A stretch of DNA of 64,000 nucleotides from an uncultured Gammaproteobacteria bacterium (lineage in GTDB: Bacteria > Pseudomonadota > Gammaproteobacteria > Pseudomonadales > Pseudohongiellaceae). A program made the position numbers and the translations under genes. Numbering within the stretch: the first letter of the stretch is position 1; the number at the start of each line of letters is the position of its first letter. The notes beneath the pieces are model-generated. The model did no database searches. It saw only the letters and a program-made list of their open reading frames with translations, and was not told where the DNA came from. The DNA is taken from the NCBI GenBank assembly GCA_913060495.1, contig CAJXRP010000011.1:1-64000 (forward strand), written 5' to 3'. Positions 38,702 to 50,295 of this stretch are shown one piece after another.

Positions 38702-41014
38702 ATGAAAAATAGCGAGCAAGATCCGGAAGTTAGCAACTTGATGCAGCGCTTAGTTCGCGAAGGCACGTTGATTGCGTATTCCTTGCTGGCTCTTTTCCTA
38801 TTAATCGCCCTTGTTAGCTATTCTCCAACGGATCCGGGCTTCACTACGACGGGCACTGGCGAGGACGTAATGAACGCGGTCGGCGTCTATGGCGCCTGGT
38901 TAGCAGACATCTTTTGGTACCTATTGGGGTATCTTGCATTCGCATTTCCCGCTTTGCTCATTTACAAGGTTTACACGTCTTTTCGTGAGTCCGCCCTCGA
39001 ATCGGAGTTCTCTTGGCCTCTATTTGGGCTTAAGACCGCTGGCTTCGTCTTGTTAGTGATATCGGCCTGTGGTCTAGCGACGCTGCATTTTCACATTACC
39101 GACGAACTGCCTTCCGCAGGGGGTGTGATCGGGTCTCTTGTCGCAGATCTAAGTATACCGGTGATGGCAACCCTTGGATCAACGCTGCTCTTACTCGCCG
39201 TGTTTTTGTTTGGACTAACTATAACAGTGACCATATCTTGGCTCGCCGTGATCGACAAGTTAGGCGCGATGGCATTAAACCTTGTGTCGCGAACAACAAC
39301 CAAGCTGCAAAAGTGGCTTGAGGATCGAAAGCAGGCGCAGGCTACTAAAAATCGACTTGAGAGTCGCAAGAAAGTTCTTGATATTCATATCGAGAAAGAA
39401 GCAAAGCGAGTCCCTCCGAAAATAAAAGCACCTATTGCGAAGAAGCCAGTTAAGAGCGCTCGCGTAGAGAAGGAGCGCCAGGGCACTCTGTTTGAAGCCT
39501 CATCGGTTAAGGAGCTGCCGGCGATTAGCTTGTTAGACGCCTGGCAGGAAACTAACGACGAAGGGTTCTCGAAAGAATCCCTCGAAGCAATGTCTAAGCT
39601 ACTTGAACTTAAACTAAAAGACTTTGGCATTGAGATCGAAGTTACTGCAGTCAATCCAGGGCCTGTCATCACCCGCTTCGAGGTGCAGCCAGCCCCTGGC
39701 ATCAAGGTAAGTCGAATAAGTAATCTTGCGAAGGACTTGGCACGATCGCTTGCGGTGATTTCTGTGCGGGTAGTAGAAGTTATTCCTGGCAAGACTGTTA
39801 TCGGTATAGAGATTCCGAATGAGACGCGAGAAATCATTCAGTTCAGTCAGGTGCTTTCTACTCCCGATTTCGACAAGGCCTCATCACCACTCAGCATGGC
39901 TCTAGGACATGACATAGTCGGCAAGCCAGTAATTGTAGACTTGGGGAAGATGCCTCATCTATTGGTAGCAGGAACAACCGGTTCCGGAAAATCAGTAGGT
40001 ATTAATGCAATGATACTGAGCCTGTTGTTTAAATCGACGCCTGAACAGGTGCGTATAATCATGATCGATCCGAAGATGCTGGAACTGTCGGTCTACGATG
40101 GAATCCCTCATCTACTTACGCCAGTTATTACCGACATGAAGGATGCGGCAAACGGCCTTCGTTGGTGCGTGGCAGAGATGGAGCGGCGTTATAAATTGAT
40201 GTCAGCTTTGGGCGTTAGAAACTTAGCGGGCTTCAACAAAAAAGTTACTGATGCCGCGAAGTCAGGCAATCCGATAGTGGATCCTACCTGGAAGCCAGAT
40301 CCTATGTTGTTAGAGGAAGAGCAGGCTGCGCCGGAACTAGAAGCGTTGCCCTGCGTCGTTGTCATTGTCGACGAGCTAGCAGATATGATGATGGTAGTAG
40401 GCAAGCAGGTAGAAGAGCTTATCGCACGTATTGCCCAGAAAGCTCGAGCGGCAGGAATACATTTAGTCCTCGCCACACAGAGACCGTCTGTAGATGTATT
40501 GACCGGATTAATCAAGGCCAACATACCAACACGAATGTCGTTTATGGTGCAGTCGAAAGTCGACTCGAGAACGATACTGGGAGAGGGCGGAGCAGAGCAA
40601 CTGCTTGGTCATGGAGACATGCTATTCCTGCCTCCCGGCGGCGGTATACCTACTCGTGTACACGGTGCCTTTGTAAGTGATGAAGAGGTGCATAGGGTTG
40701 TTGCAGACTGGAAGCAACGCGGCAAACCGGTATACATCGAATCGATTACGCAAAGCGTAGACGATTTGGACATGGGAGCAATGAACAATTCCGGAGCAGG
40801 CGACGAAGAGGAAGAAGATGCGCTGTACGATGAAGCCGTTAGCTTCGTCACTGAAACACGCAAAGCGTCAATATCTTCAGTGCAAAGAAAGTTACGAATT
40901 GGCTACAACCGCGCAGCCAGGATGATAGAAACTATGGAGCGCGCCGGTGTTATTACAGAAATGGGAAGCAACGGCTCTAGAGAAGTTCTCGCGCCACCGC
41001 CACCTCGCGATTAA
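38702..41014 (+). CDS. ftsK: DNA translocase FtsK
   Basis: A 770-residue protein. About four membrane helices lie in residues 20-190, then a short charged linker (~200-285), the RecA-like motor with Walker [13 protein letters not shown] and Walker [12 protein letters not shown], and a C-terminal winged-helix gamma domain (~705-765) that reads KOPS. FtsK pumps chromosome dimers to dif at the septum and activates XerCD. The linker is far shorter than in E. coli, as in Pseudomonas. The ATG at 38702 is used; an in-frame TTG lies 15 bases upstream. Confidence 0.98.
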   Translation: MKNSEQDPEVSNLMQRLVREGTLIAYSLLALFLLIALVSYSPTDPGFTTTGTGEDVMNAVGVYGAWLADIFWYLLGYLAFAFPALLIYKVYTSFRESALESEFSWPLFGLKTAGFVLLVISACGLATLHFHITDELPSAGGVIGSLVADLSIPVMATLGSTLLLLAVFLFGLTITVTISWLAVIDKLGAMALNLVSRTTTKLQKWLEDRKQAQATKNRLESRKKVLDIHIEKEAKRVPPKIKAPIAKKPVKSARVEKERQGTLFEASSVKELPAISLLDAWQETNDEGFSKESLEAMSKLLELKLKDFGIEIEVTAVNPGPVITRFEVQPAPGIKVSRISNLAKDLARSLAVISVRVVEVIPGKTVIGIEIPNETREIIQFSQVLSTPDFDKASSPLSMALGHDIVGKPVIVDLGKMPHLLVAGTTGSGKSVGINAMILSLLFKSTPEQVRIIMIDPKMLELSVYDGIPHLLTPVITDMKDAANGLRWCVAEMERRYKLMSALGVRNLAGFNKKVTDAAKSGNPIVDPTWKPDPMLLEEEQAAPELEALPCVVVIVDELADMMMVVGKQVEELIARIAQKARAAGIHLVLATQRPSVDVLTGLIKANIPTRMSFMVQSKVDSRTILGEGGAEQLLGHGDMLFLPPGGGIPTRVHGAFVSDEEVHRVVADWKQRGKPVYIESITQSVDDLDMGAMNNSGAGDEEEEDALYDEAVSFVTETRKASISSVQRKLRIGYNRAARMIETMERAGVITEMGSNGSREVLAPPPPRD

Positions 41015-41041
41015 TTGAAGTCTAACTACAAGCATTTATGA

Positions 41042-41704
41042 ATGAATAAACTTTTAAAACAGACGATTGTTCTTTCTACGCTTCTCTCCGTTAGCGCAGG
41101 GACAAGTTTTTCTCAGTCAGCTATAAGTGAAAACCCTCTTAGCCGACTGGACATTTTACTCGGAACAATAGAGACACTCGCGGCAGATGTTGTGCAATTG
41201 ATCATCGAATCTGACGGTGGAGTATTGGAAGAAAGCGACATAGAGATGCTTCTAAAGAAGCCAGATGGCTTCTATTGGGAAACACTGACTCCATTTCCAG
41301 AATTGATCGTTACCGATGGCAGCACCTTGTGGAACTATCAACCAGATCTGGAGCAGGTGGTTATTGAGGCGTGGGATAGCAGTCGTTCAGAGTTGGCTGC
41401 ACAATTACTTAGCGGAAATATAGAATCACTCGATGGCGAGTACACCATAGAGAGTGTAACTTCCAGTGAAAGTGAGCATCAGGAATTCGAATTAATTCCT
41501 CGTGCTGCAGACAATGTGTATCAACTTATTTCTATTAATTTCATGCGCGATGAACTGGAATCAATCTATCTCAACAGCAAAAATGGACAACAAACAGTCT
41601 GGCGTTTCGAGAATGTAATTCGCAATAGCCCGATCGACGATGCTCAGTTTCAATTTGTCCCTCCAGAAAATATAGAAATTATTGAGAACGACTATGCCCA
41701 ATAG
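41042..41704 (+). CDS. lolA: Outer-membrane lipoprotein carrier protein LolA
   Basis: A 220-residue periplasmic chaperone with a signal peptide of about 25 residues. KKPDGFYWETLTPFPELIVTDG and LWNYQPDLEQV match the LolA core. It ferries lipoproteins from LolCDE to LolB. It starts 27 bases after ftsK, the usual operon order. In Pseudomonas rarA often lies between lolA and crcB; here it is absent. Confidence 0.95.
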   Translation: MNKLLKQTIVLSTLLSVSAGTSFSQSAISENPLSRLDILLGTIETLAADVVQLIIESDGGVLEESDIEMLLKKPDGFYWETLTPFPELIVTDGSTLWNYQPDLEQVVIEAWDSSRSELAAQLLSGNIESLDGEYTIESVTSSESEHQEFELIPRAADNVYQLISINFMRDELESIYLNSKNGQQTVWRFENVIRNSPIDDAQFQFVPPENIEIIENDYAQ

Positions 41705-41755
41705 CCGCCTGGAAGATTTTCCGTTAATTTCAGCACGACGAGGTGATCTATTATT

Positions 41756-42133
41756 GTGAACACCTACATGGCTATCGCATTTGGAGGTGCCTTTGGCGCT
41801 GTGTCTCGCTTCTGGCTACATACGGCCGTGCAAAGATTTAATGGTAGTAACTTCCCGCTAGGGACGTTCACAGTCAATATTCTAGGCTCTTTTTTGATTG
41901 GTGTATTTTTTGTCGTAATGGCAGAGAAAGCACAATTGTCTGAATTTTGGCGGCCATTAATAATGGTTGGATTTTTAGGTGCTATGACTACATTTTCAAC
42001 TTTCTCTCTAGATGCCCTGTTGTTATTCGAGCAGGGCCACTACAATACCGCTCTTTTATATATAGTCAGTAGCGTCGCACTCTGCTTATTCGCCGCCTTT
42101 GCAGGAATACAGCTCACGCGAGTCATGCTCTGA
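41756..42133 (+). CDS. crcB: Fluoride channel CrcB/Fluc
   Basis: A 125-residue protein with four membrane helices. GGAFGAVSRFW, FPLGTFTVNILGSFLIG and GFLGAMTTFSTFSLD are the Fluc signatures, including the pore Phe and Asn positions. It exports fluoride as a dual-topology dimer. GAGGTGA nine bases before the GTG at 41756 favours it over an ATG at 41768. Confidence 0.96.
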   Translation: MNTYMAIAFGGAFGAVSRFWLHTAVQRFNGSNFPLGTFTVNILGSFLIGVFFVVMAEKAQLSEFWRPLIMVGFLGAMTTFSTFSLDALLLFEQGHYNTALLYIVSSVALCLFAAFAGIQLTRVML

Positions 42134-43434
<1,301 letters not shown>

Positions 43435-43435
<1 letters not shown>

Positions 43436-44820
43436 TGGATCTTCTTCCGATATTTCTCGATATCAAAGATAAGAAATGCGTAGTTATTGGTGGCGGTGAA
43501 GTAGCTTTTCGTAAGGCTACTCTGCTACTTCGTGCTGGGGCGGATCTACATATAGTTGCCGCATCAGTAAGCGACGAACTGCGAAATCTGTGTAACTCTC
43601 ACAAATCCACAATTATCGAAAGAAACTTCCAAGAAGTGGATCTAGACAGCGCTATTCTCGTCGTTGCAGCGACTGACGACTCATCGACCAATGAGCGCGT
43701 CAGTGGCATCTCAACAAAACTTAACATTCCAGTAAACGTAGTCGATCAACCGCATCTTTGCAGCTTCATCATGCCATCCATAGTCGATCGCTCTCCGATA
43801 GTTATTGCTATATCCAGCGGTGGGAGTTCACCAATACTTACTCGTAAGCTCAAGGAGCTAAACGAGACAATGATCCCTGGACGAATAGACAAGCTAGCCG
43901 AGTTACTGGGATCGTATCGCGGTCGGGTAAAGAGCGAGATCGTAGATTTCTCAGAGCGAATACGATTCTGGGAAAGTGTACTGGACAGTGAAATACCAGA
44001 ACTGGTCTACAACGGACAGGACGATGAGGCGAGATCAGCCCTAGACAATTGGCTGACGACTCCGCAAGCAGACAGAGTCGGTGGAGAAGTCTACCTGGTC
44101 GGAGCTGGCCCTGGCGACCCGGACCTGTTAACTCTGCGAGCTTTACGTCTCATGCATAAAGCAGATGTCGTGCTCTACGACCGTTTGGTCTCCCCAGATA
44201 TATTGCTCAAGTTACGGCCCGATGCAGAGAAGATCTATGTGGGTAAACGCAGCGCGGATCACGCCGTACCGCAAGAGACCATAAATGAGATGTTAGTTCG
44301 TCTGGCGAAGGAGGGTAATCGAGTATTACGACTCAAGGGCGGCGATCCTTTCATCTTTGGCCGCGGTGGTGAGGAGCTTGAGTCTCTGGCAGATGCGGGC
44401 ATTCCTTTTCAGATAGTTCCAGGCATCACAGCCGCTTCAGGCTGTGCCAGCTATGCTGGAATTCCTCTTACCCATCGAGACTATTCACAGTCGGTGCGTT
44501 TTCTCACAGGACACACGCAAGACGGAGGCGTGCCGCTGGAATGGGATATTCTAGTAAAGGAGCAACAGACTCTTGTTTTCTATATGGGCTTGGCTGGCTT
44601 GCCGGTTATCTGCGAACAACTTCTAAATCACGGAATGTCGGCAACAATGCCGGTGGCGGTCGTGCAACAAGGAACAACCCAGACTCAGAAAGTGCTAGTA
44701 GGAAATTTGGAGAAAATTGCTGATCTAGTCGTGGAGAAAAAAATTCAAGCGCCGACGATAATTATCATCGGAGAAGTCGTTAGACTTCAAGAATCACTGT
44801 CTTGGTTTAATCAGAACTAG
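43435..44820 (+). CDS. cysG: Siroheme synthase CysG (dehydrogenase/ferrochelatase + SUMT)
   Basis: A 461-residue fused enzyme. Residues 1-~210 are the NAD-dependent precorrin-2 dehydrogenase/ferrochelatase (VIGGGEVAFRKATLL, ISSGGSSP); from ~215 comes uroporphyrinogen-III C-methyltransferase (VYLVGAGPGDPDLLTLRAL, KGGDPFIFGRGGEE). It makes siroheme for sulfite and nitrite reductases, linking it to CysH and CysB. It is coupled to serS and convergent with tusE. Confidence 0.97.
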
Positions 44821-44847
44821 CGCTGCGAGAATAGGAAAAATCAAATA

Positions 44848-45192
44848 CTACAGGCAATTTTCTGGTTTCGGTAATCCAGAGATCTTGCTAGCGGTTTTCG
44901 CTGGGGAGCCTCGGAACAATTTCATCAGATAAATACTCTTACCTTTATCGACCCCTAGATCGCGTTTGACGAGACTTACCAGCGCGCGATTCGCGGGGGA
45001 CATCTGATGACGACCATAGAAAACCCGTAGCAGGTTAATTATTTCCCAGTGAGCTGGGCCCAGTGTTATTTGTTCCTGGAAGGCTAGGGAGGTGGCGACG
45101 TCTTCATCCCAGTCCGCTAGTTCTACCAAATAACCCTCTTTGTCGAGAGCTATCTCTCTGCCGTTGCTGGCGATGGAGTCTGATTTAGTCAT
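44848..45192 (-). CDS. tusE: Sulfurtransferase TusE (DsrC family)
   Basis: A 114-residue DsrC-family protein. The C-terminal arm ends in GLPKPENCL, with the single penultimate Cys expected of TusE; the second DsrC cysteine is absent, which argues against a sulfite-reduction role. It takes sulfur from TusBCD and gives it to MnmA. It follows tusB by three bases at the end of tusDCBE. Confidence 0.95.
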   Translation of the reverse strand: MTKSDSIASNGREIALDKEGYLVELADWDEDVATSLAFQEQITLGPAHWEIINLLRVFYGRHQMSPANRALVSLVKRDLGVDKGKSIYLMKLFRGSPAKTASKISGLPKPENCL

Positions 45193-45195
45193 ACT

Positions 45196-45486
45196 CTAGA
45201 ACCAGCTCACGACTTTGTCGTGCTCGCAGCATAATTCGATAAATCGTGCAGTATCGACTATTTCTACACTGTCCATTGTCCTAACAAGCGTTGCACGGGC
45301 CAGCATGTCTTCTCGAAGTCCGTATACCTTCACTGTGTCTTGGATAGCTTGTAATTCAACTAGCGAAGCACAATGGTAGACACCGTCTTCTATAAATAGA
45401 ATCGCATCACCAGAACATACTACGTTGAGACAACTCTTAAGCAGATTGTTCTCCGGGCTCTTATTTATAGTGTGCAGGCAACTCAT
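45196..45486 (-). CDS. tusB: Sulfur relay subunit TusB
   Basis: A 96-residue DsrH-family protein. MSCLHTINKSP at the start and DAILFIEDGVYHC in the core fit TusB. It is the smallest part of the TusBCD hexamer. Its start overlaps the tusC stop by four bases. The family has little sequence conservation, so the context carries much of the call. Confidence 0.93.
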   Translation of the reverse strand: MSCLHTINKSPENNLLKSCLNVVCSGDAILFIEDGVYHCASLVELQAIQDTVKVYGLREDMLARATLVRTMDSVEIVDTARFIELCCEHDKVVSWF

Positions 45487-45866
45487 AAATTGAACACCGT
45501 ATCTGAATTCTCGATGAGCTTAGACACTTCATCACCACTGACCAATTGCATGCCTGGAAGTAGATCTGCGCTAACGATTCCGCGCTTCTCTAAAGAATGT
45601 TGATCAGCGTAGATGTTTTCAATTCCGTACAAGGCGAGTGCCTCAAGAGCATTCCCTAAGGTTTTACTCTGGACGGAAGAACCATCCTGTCCTTTCAGCA
45701 GCTGAAAGACCCCATCATCCAGGAATACATAATTTACATCCTGCTCAAATACCGCCGAGGCGAGGGCCATTTCTAGACAAAGATTGGCTTTGTTGTGCCC
45801 ATAAGGTGCGCTGCGACTAATGAAAGTGATGATCGATTTAATAGGTTTTTTTGCATTATTGGTCAT
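45483..45866 (-). CDS. tusC: Sulfur relay subunit TusC
   Basis: A 127-residue DsrF-family protein. ITFISRSAPYGHNKANLCLEMAL and VNYVFLDDGVFQLLKGQD match TusC. The ATG at 45866 begins four bases after the tusD stop; an in-frame TTG at 45878 overlaps tusD and is less likely. It is structural in the TusBCD complex. Confidence 0.94.
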   Translation of the reverse strand: MTNNAKKPIKSIITFISRSAPYGHNKANLCLEMALASAVFEQDVNYVFLDDGVFQLLKGQDGSSVQSKTLGNALEALALYGIENIYADQHSLEKRGIVSADLLPGMQLVSGDEVSKLIENSDTVFNL

Positions 45867-45870
45867 AGAG

Positions 45871-46260
45871 CTAGCCAAAATTTACCACTCGATCCGAGTT
45901 CAATGTTGCGTCGATCAGCTGACCTAGCCCGGCAACTTCAGAGCTCTCGTAAGCACTTGCAACGCCGAGGTCGTGACGATTAGCTTCGGTCTGATCCAAA
46001 ATGCCGCGGCGTAATGCTGAACTCACACAAACAACGGAGTCGATTTTGTACTCGTTAATTAGCGCATTCCATTGCTGCTGCAGGTTGATTTCATCCTGTG
46101 CAACCACGGTTAATTTAGAGACGTTGTGCACACCATCGCCGAAGAAAAACAGACGATACAGCTCATGACCCTGCGCGATAAGAGACCTGGCAAAACGCAG
46201 CGCAGTGGCTGCAGACTCCGAGGAGTAGGGGGCGGCATAGATGACTAGGGAGAATTTCAC
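45871..46260 (-). CDS. tusD: Sulfur relay subunit TusD
   Basis: A 129-residue DsrE-family protein with FSLVIYAAPYSSESA at the start, FFFGDGVHN in the core and the active Cys in VVCVSSALRRGI. TusD accepts persulfide from TusA/IscS (both outside the window) and passes it to TusE. It is the first gene of tusDCBE and lies next to yccA. Confidence 0.95.
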   Translation of the reverse strand: MKFSLVIYAAPYSSESAATALRFARSLIAQGHELYRLFFFGDGVHNVSKLTVVAQDEINLQQQWNALINEYKIDSVVCVSSALRRGILDQTEANRHDLGVASAYESSEVAGLGQLIDATLNSDRVVNFG

Positions 46261-46305
46261 AGCTTGAGTTTAATCTAGGCGGGCTATTTTGACTAATTCT
46301 GACAA

Positions 46306-46336
46306 TAAAAAACCCCAGACTAGCTGGGGTTTTTTA
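46306..46336 (-). terminator. Intrinsic terminator after yccA (bidirectional form)
   Basis: CCCCAG (46313-46318) pairs with CTGGGG (46324-46329) around a five-base loop, with an A-run on the left and a T-run on the right, so it can act on both strands. It lies 24 bases past the yccA stop and closes that gene before tusD. Confidence 0.85.
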
Positions 46337-46359
46337 TCAATTAGCTAGCTAAGCTAGAC

Positions 46360-47031
46360 TTATTGTCTGCCTGTTAGCGCACTTAGTAGGTGAAGCAAGT
46401 GAACAAAAATATTAAAAATGCTCAAGTACAGAGATATTGTAGCCATGATGTAGTTACGCTCGCCGCCATTAACTATGCGGCTGGTATCAAACAATATAAA
46501 GCCAGACATCAGCAAAATCACAGCAGACGAGATCGCAAGACTAAATGCAGGTATCTGCAAGAAGATGTTAGCGATCATTGCCACGATTACGACCATCATG
46601 CCGGTGAAGATGAATCCACCGAGGAAGTTGAAATTCTTGCCAGAAGTCAGCGCATAGCCAGACAGGGACAAGAAGATTAACGCAGTACCACCAAGGGCTT
46701 GGGCCACGATAGCTGAACCATTAGCATAGGCCGCCAAATACACAGAGATTGTTGGGCCTAGTGCAGCACCCATTAGACCGGCGAAGACGAATACCGCCAC
46801 GAGGCCTTTAGAAGAATTCGCAGTGGCGCGCACAACGAATGTCATAATGAAACCACCAATCAGCAGCATAAAGCCAACACCCTGACCAACTTGTAGGGCC
46901 ATGGTAGCGACTGCGCAGATTGCACTGAAAAACAGAGTCATTGACAGTAGCATGTAGGTATTGCGAACTACCTTATTTACAGATAGCGCCGAATCCTGGC
47001 TTCGACCAATATTTAACTCAACTTCGTTCAT
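46360..47031 (-). CDS. yccA: Bax inhibitor-1/YccA family membrane protein
   Basis: A 223-residue protein with seven hydrophobic helices; NTYMLLSMTLFFSAICA begins the first and FNIFVHLLHLLSALTGRQ ends the last, as in YccA. In E. coli YccA modulates the FtsH protease; relatives may be pH-gated calcium leak channels. The ATG at 47031 matches the family start. A tus-yccA neighbourhood is conserved. Its own terminator is at 46306-46336. Confidence 0.94.
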   Translation of the reverse strand: MNEVELNIGRSQDSALSVNKVVRNTYMLLSMTLFFSAICAVATMALQVGQGVGFMLLIGGFIMTFVVRATANSSKGLVAVFVFAGLMGAALGPTISVYLAAYANGSAIVAQALGGTALIFLSLSGYALTSGKNFNFLGGFIFTGMMVVIVAMIANIFLQIPAFSLAISSAVILLMSGFILFDTSRIVNGGERNYIMATISLYLSIFNIFVHLLHLLSALTGRQ

Positions 47032-47279
47032 CGTTTTCTCCAACTTAGGTTGAATAATGTAATGCCTATTAACTATAACGACCTATGGCCGTAAGGCTTT
47101 ATATAGATATGAGGCTTCCGTCCTTGTTTTCAATAGCTTAGAACCTAATAAGCTATAAAATATAGCAAATAATGATACGCGTAACCCACTCAAAATCAAC
47201 GCATTTCGCTTGTCGTCATTTAGCCTCAATAGCTTGTTGACTGTGGCAGGGATTATAGTAAGATTCTCCACCGTACCGC

Positions 47280-47369
47280 GGAGGGGTGGCAGAGCGGTTG
47301 AATGCACTGGTCTTGAAAACCAGCGAGGGTGAAAGCCCTCCGAGAGTTCGAATCTCTCCTCCTCCGCCA
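47280..47369 (+). tRNA. tRNA-Ser(UGA)
   Basis: A 90-base class II tRNA: acceptor GGAGGGG pairing CTCCTCC, anticodon TGA at 47314-47316, a long variable arm (GAGGGTGAAAGCCCTC), a TTCGAAT T-loop, discriminator G and encoded CCA. No repeat of its 3' end was seen elsewhere in the window. Confidence 0.97.
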
Positions 47370-47471
47370 AATTATCTGCAAGTCGTCTAGATCCTCAAAA
47401 ATTGTACCTTATTAGCTCTCTTCACCTTCTCTAAGCGGAGGGGGAGAAGATGAGAACTCTCCTGTTCGATC

Positions 47472-47505
47472 GATTGCGCAGCAATCAAGGCTCGCTTTAG
47501 CGAGC
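47472..47505. other. Two adjacent perfect hairpins in the tRNA-Ser/prc gap
   Basis: GATTGC-gca-GCAATC (47472-47486) is followed by GCTCGCT-tt-AGCGAGC (47490-47505). The tight pair resembles REP-type or degraded transposable-element DNA. The rest of 47370-47885 has no gene. Confidence 0.4.
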
Positions 47506-47779
47506 AATCAGAGCTCAGGTGATACACCAAACACCGAGAATCAATTAAAAGAGCTACATCTCGCAATGGTGAAAATCCGCCAAAGCTGATTTGAATCTAT
47601 CTCTCCCTTTCAGCATTCCCAAGTCTCGAACAACGGGAAGGCCCAAACTAAATTTACTCCAAGCCAGCCCAGCACGTTCTCACTAAAATATCCCGCAACC
47701 AAAACCTGTCATATTCCAGCCACAATTAACCCCGACATAGCCCTATTTGCCCAACAGTAACGTTATATTCATTTGTTTA

Positions 47780-47863
47780 AATAGAAACTCAATCAACTTC
47801 AAATTGATTGAATCCTAGAGCTTGACCCCGCTTGAAGGCCCTCATCCCGAGGGCCTTTTTTTT
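47780..47863 (+). ncRNA. Possible small RNA ending in a strong terminator
   Basis: A short AATCAA/TTGATT hairpin near 47792 is followed, within about 30 bases, by a strong terminator, a common layout of bacterial small RNAs. No coding frame fits and no convincing promoter was found. It could instead be the tail of the tRNA-Ser transcript. Confidence 0.3.
47835..47863 (+). terminator. Strong intrinsic terminator upstream of the prc 3' end
   Basis: AAGGCCCTC (47835-47843) pairs with GAGGGCCTT (47849-47857) around a five-base loop, with eight Ts following on the plus strand only. It therefore ends a plus-strand transcript, although the adjacent protein gene is on the minus strand. Confidence 0.88.
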
Positions 47864-47885
47864 GCGGGATACAAAAAGGGAAGTT

Positions 47886-50102
47886 TTAGCGGCCTTGAGA
47901 TGTGTTCGCGGGACTTACTGAGCTGACGCGATTCGAGTTGAGAGCAATAAAGTCGGCGAGGATACGACCACTTTCTAGAAGCAGCGGATCGCCTTCTTCT
48001 TCGACGGCATCTTCATCAGCTTCTTCTGTTGCAGGAGTGTCGCTATTCGCTATTAGTGTATCGTCCTCTTCCTCATCATCGTCTTCTACCCATTCGTTGA
48101 GAGGAAGACCCTTTAGAAGACGGCGCATATTTTCCGCATCAAATTCTGTACGGCGATTTTGTTCGCGCTCTTCTTTGACTTTCTGCTCATTGAGAGACAA
48201 CTGCTCCCTCTGTCGCATCACACGAGTACGTTCGATTTGATCGCGAAGATAGATGAAATCCGGTGAAGCTTCAGCGCGCTCTTCGTAACGCTGTTGTAAT
48301 TCTGGCAACAATGCCTGAATAGCATGGTATGGGCGGTATTCAACCGGACGGACTGTATCCCAAGGTAGGGCGCCATCAAGACTGCTCTCGCCAATGTCTT
48401 CATAGGCATCGTAGAGATCAGGAAAAGCAATATCTGGAATCACTCCGCGATGCTGTGTGCTCTCACCAGAAATCCTATAAAACTTAGAGCGTGTCAGTTT
48501 TACCTGACCATAATCCATTGGAATGATTTCCTGCACGGTACCTTTGCCGAATGTCTGGCCACCTAGCACAATGCCGCGCTGGTAGTCTTGAATCGCGCCG
48601 GCAAAAATTTCCGATGCCGAGGCGCTTGTTCTATTTACCAACACGGCTAGAGGGCCGTTATAAGCAACTTCAGGATCATTATCACCGAACGATCGAGTGA
48701 AGCCGTTACGTAAACCTGAATAGCGAATTTGTACAGTCGCGCCAGTTTCTATAAACAAGCCGACCAATTGATTGGCCTCGCTTAAACTACCACCACCGTT
48801 ATTACGCAAATCAACTACTACCGCATCTACGTCTTCCTCTTTTAACTCATCGAGTAGGGCGTGTACGTCACGTGTTGAGCTTTTGTAGTCATCATCACCG
48901 CGCGATGCAGCTTCAAAATCGAAGTAGAAAGTTGGTAAGTCGATGATGCCTATCTTATAACTATCACCGTTGTAGCTAAGCTCTATCACTTCCTTCTTCG
49001 CTGATTGATCTTCAAGCTTTACGGTGTCCCGCGTGATACTTACAACGGTCGCATTCGATTCGCCAACCGCATCAACTGGGATGACATTGAGACGAACAAC
49101 AGTGCCTTTCTCCCCGCGAATCTGCGCCACGACATCATCCAGGCGCATGCCAACAACATCCTGTAGTTCGCCGTCCACACCTTGTCCAATTGATACGATG
49201 CGATCACCAGCTTTTAGTTCATTACCGCGCTCGGCTGGTCCGCCCTTAATTAGCTCAGCAACCTTCGTGTATTCTTCGTCGGTAGTCAGCTGGGCGCCGA
49301 TTCCCTGCAGGGAAAGCGACAGGCCCATATTAAAATTTTCAGAATCCCGCGGCGAAAAATAAGAAGTATGTGGGTCGACCGCGGTTGCGATGGTCGCCAT
49401 ATACGTCTGGAAGATATCTTTGTCGTTTGTCTTGGAGATTTGGCTTAGCTGATTACGATAGCGCTTGCTTAACTTATCTCTGATCTCGTCCTCATCATCG
49501 CCGGTTAGCCTTAAGCTCAGAACACTGTTCTTTATTCGAAGCCTCCAAAGCTCATCTAGATCTGCGCGGGATGCAGCATAGGGCGCATCTTCACGGTCAA
49601 TCTCTATGGCTTCATCAATAGTGAAGTCCATCTCGCCGATATGGTTCTCGACCCTGTCGACAGAATAAATCATCCGCTCCAGAATGCGCTTGTAGTACAA
49701 ATTGTAGATCTCGAAACCCGGTTCGACACTGCCATCTTGGAGACTGTTATCTAGGGTATAGCGGTATGCACTTAATTGATCGATATCCTCTTTCAAGAAA
49801 TATAGCTTCGAGCCGTCTAGAGCATCTATAAAGCTATCGAATACAGTAGAAGAGAAGTTGTCGTTTATATCGATCGAAGAATAGTGTTTGGTTTCCAGCT
49901 CGTTTAACAATTTTACCGCGGTATCACCGTGGATCGGCTTGCTTACAAGTGGGGTATAGAGCGCATCGATATCGAGGACTGTGTTTAACTGATCAGGATC
50001 GTCTTGAGCGATCAGCGTCGACGCCAGTAGAATCGAGCATGCAGTAATAGCTGCTTTTTGCATGAATCGATTTCGTTCGAATTTCGGTGAGTTGTTATTC
50101 AT
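47886..50102 (-). CDS. prc: Tail-specific (C-terminal processing) protease Prc
   Basis: A 738-residue periplasmic protease. A signal peptide covers ~14-32. The PDZ domain is near 255-345, and the Ser/Lys dyad lies in TSASASEIFAGA (Ser within 493-497) and TFGKGTVQ (Lys520). A C-terminal helical domain ends in an acidic Glu/Asp stretch (~675-712). Prc trims periplasmic proteins such as FtsI and peptidoglycan hydrolases with nonpolar C termini. GGAG six bases before the ATG at 50102 supports the start. The long acidic stretch is unusual. Confidence 0.96.
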   Translation of the reverse strand: MNNNSPKFERNRFMQKAAITACSILLASTLIAQDDPDQLNTVLDIDALYTPLVSKPIHGDTAVKLLNELETKHYSSIDINDNFSSTVFDSFIDALDGSKLYFLKEDIDQLSAYRYTLDNSLQDGSVEPGFEIYNLYYKRILERMIYSVDRVENHIGEMDFTIDEAIEIDREDAPYAASRADLDELWRLRIKNSVLSLRLTGDDEDEIRDKLSKRYRNQLSQISKTNDKDIFQTYMATIATAVDPHTSYFSPRDSENFNMGLSLSLQGIGAQLTTDEEYTKVAELIKGGPAERGNELKAGDRIVSIGQGVDGELQDVVGMRLDDVVAQIRGEKGTVVRLNVIPVDAVGESNATVVSITRDTVKLEDQSAKKEVIELSYNGDSYKIGIIDLPTFYFDFEAASRGDDDYKSSTRDVHALLDELKEEDVDAVVVDLRNNGGGSLSEANQLVGLFIETGATVQIRYSGLRNGFTRSFGDNDPEVAYNGPLAVLVNRTSASASEIFAGAIQDYQRGIVLGGQTFGKGTVQEIIPMDYGQVKLTRSKFYRISGESTQHRGVIPDIAFPDLYDAYEDIGESSLDGALPWDTVRPVEYRPYHAIQALLPELQQRYEERAEASPDFIYLRDQIERTRVMRQREQLSLNEQKVKEEREQNRRTEFDAENMRRLLKGLPLNEWVEDDDEEEDDTLIANSDTPATEEADEDAVEEEGDPLLLESGRILADFIALNSNRVSSVSPANTSQGR

Positions 50103-50295
50103 ATATCTCCACTTAGTTCCATATTGTAAAGCTGGTCCTGCGATAAACGTAACGCCATTGGCGATTGGGTTTGCTGCCCATTTGTGAAACTAGAGACTAA
50201 GCGATATAGGCGCGCCTGAGAAGGGTTTTGACGCTTAATCTGGGTCTAGAAAACGTCCAGATCAAGCTCATAACAATTCTATGCTCAATTCATCG

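Noticed and set aside
44848..45192. DsrC of a dissimilatory sulfur-oxidation system
   Set aside because: Only one of the two DsrC C-terminal cysteines is present and the neighbours are tusBCD, with no dsrAB; TusE fits better.
47083..47370. Minus-strand open frame of 95 codons across the tRNA-Ser gene
   Set aside because: Its N-terminal third is the complement of the tRNA; the tRNA explains the sequence fully.
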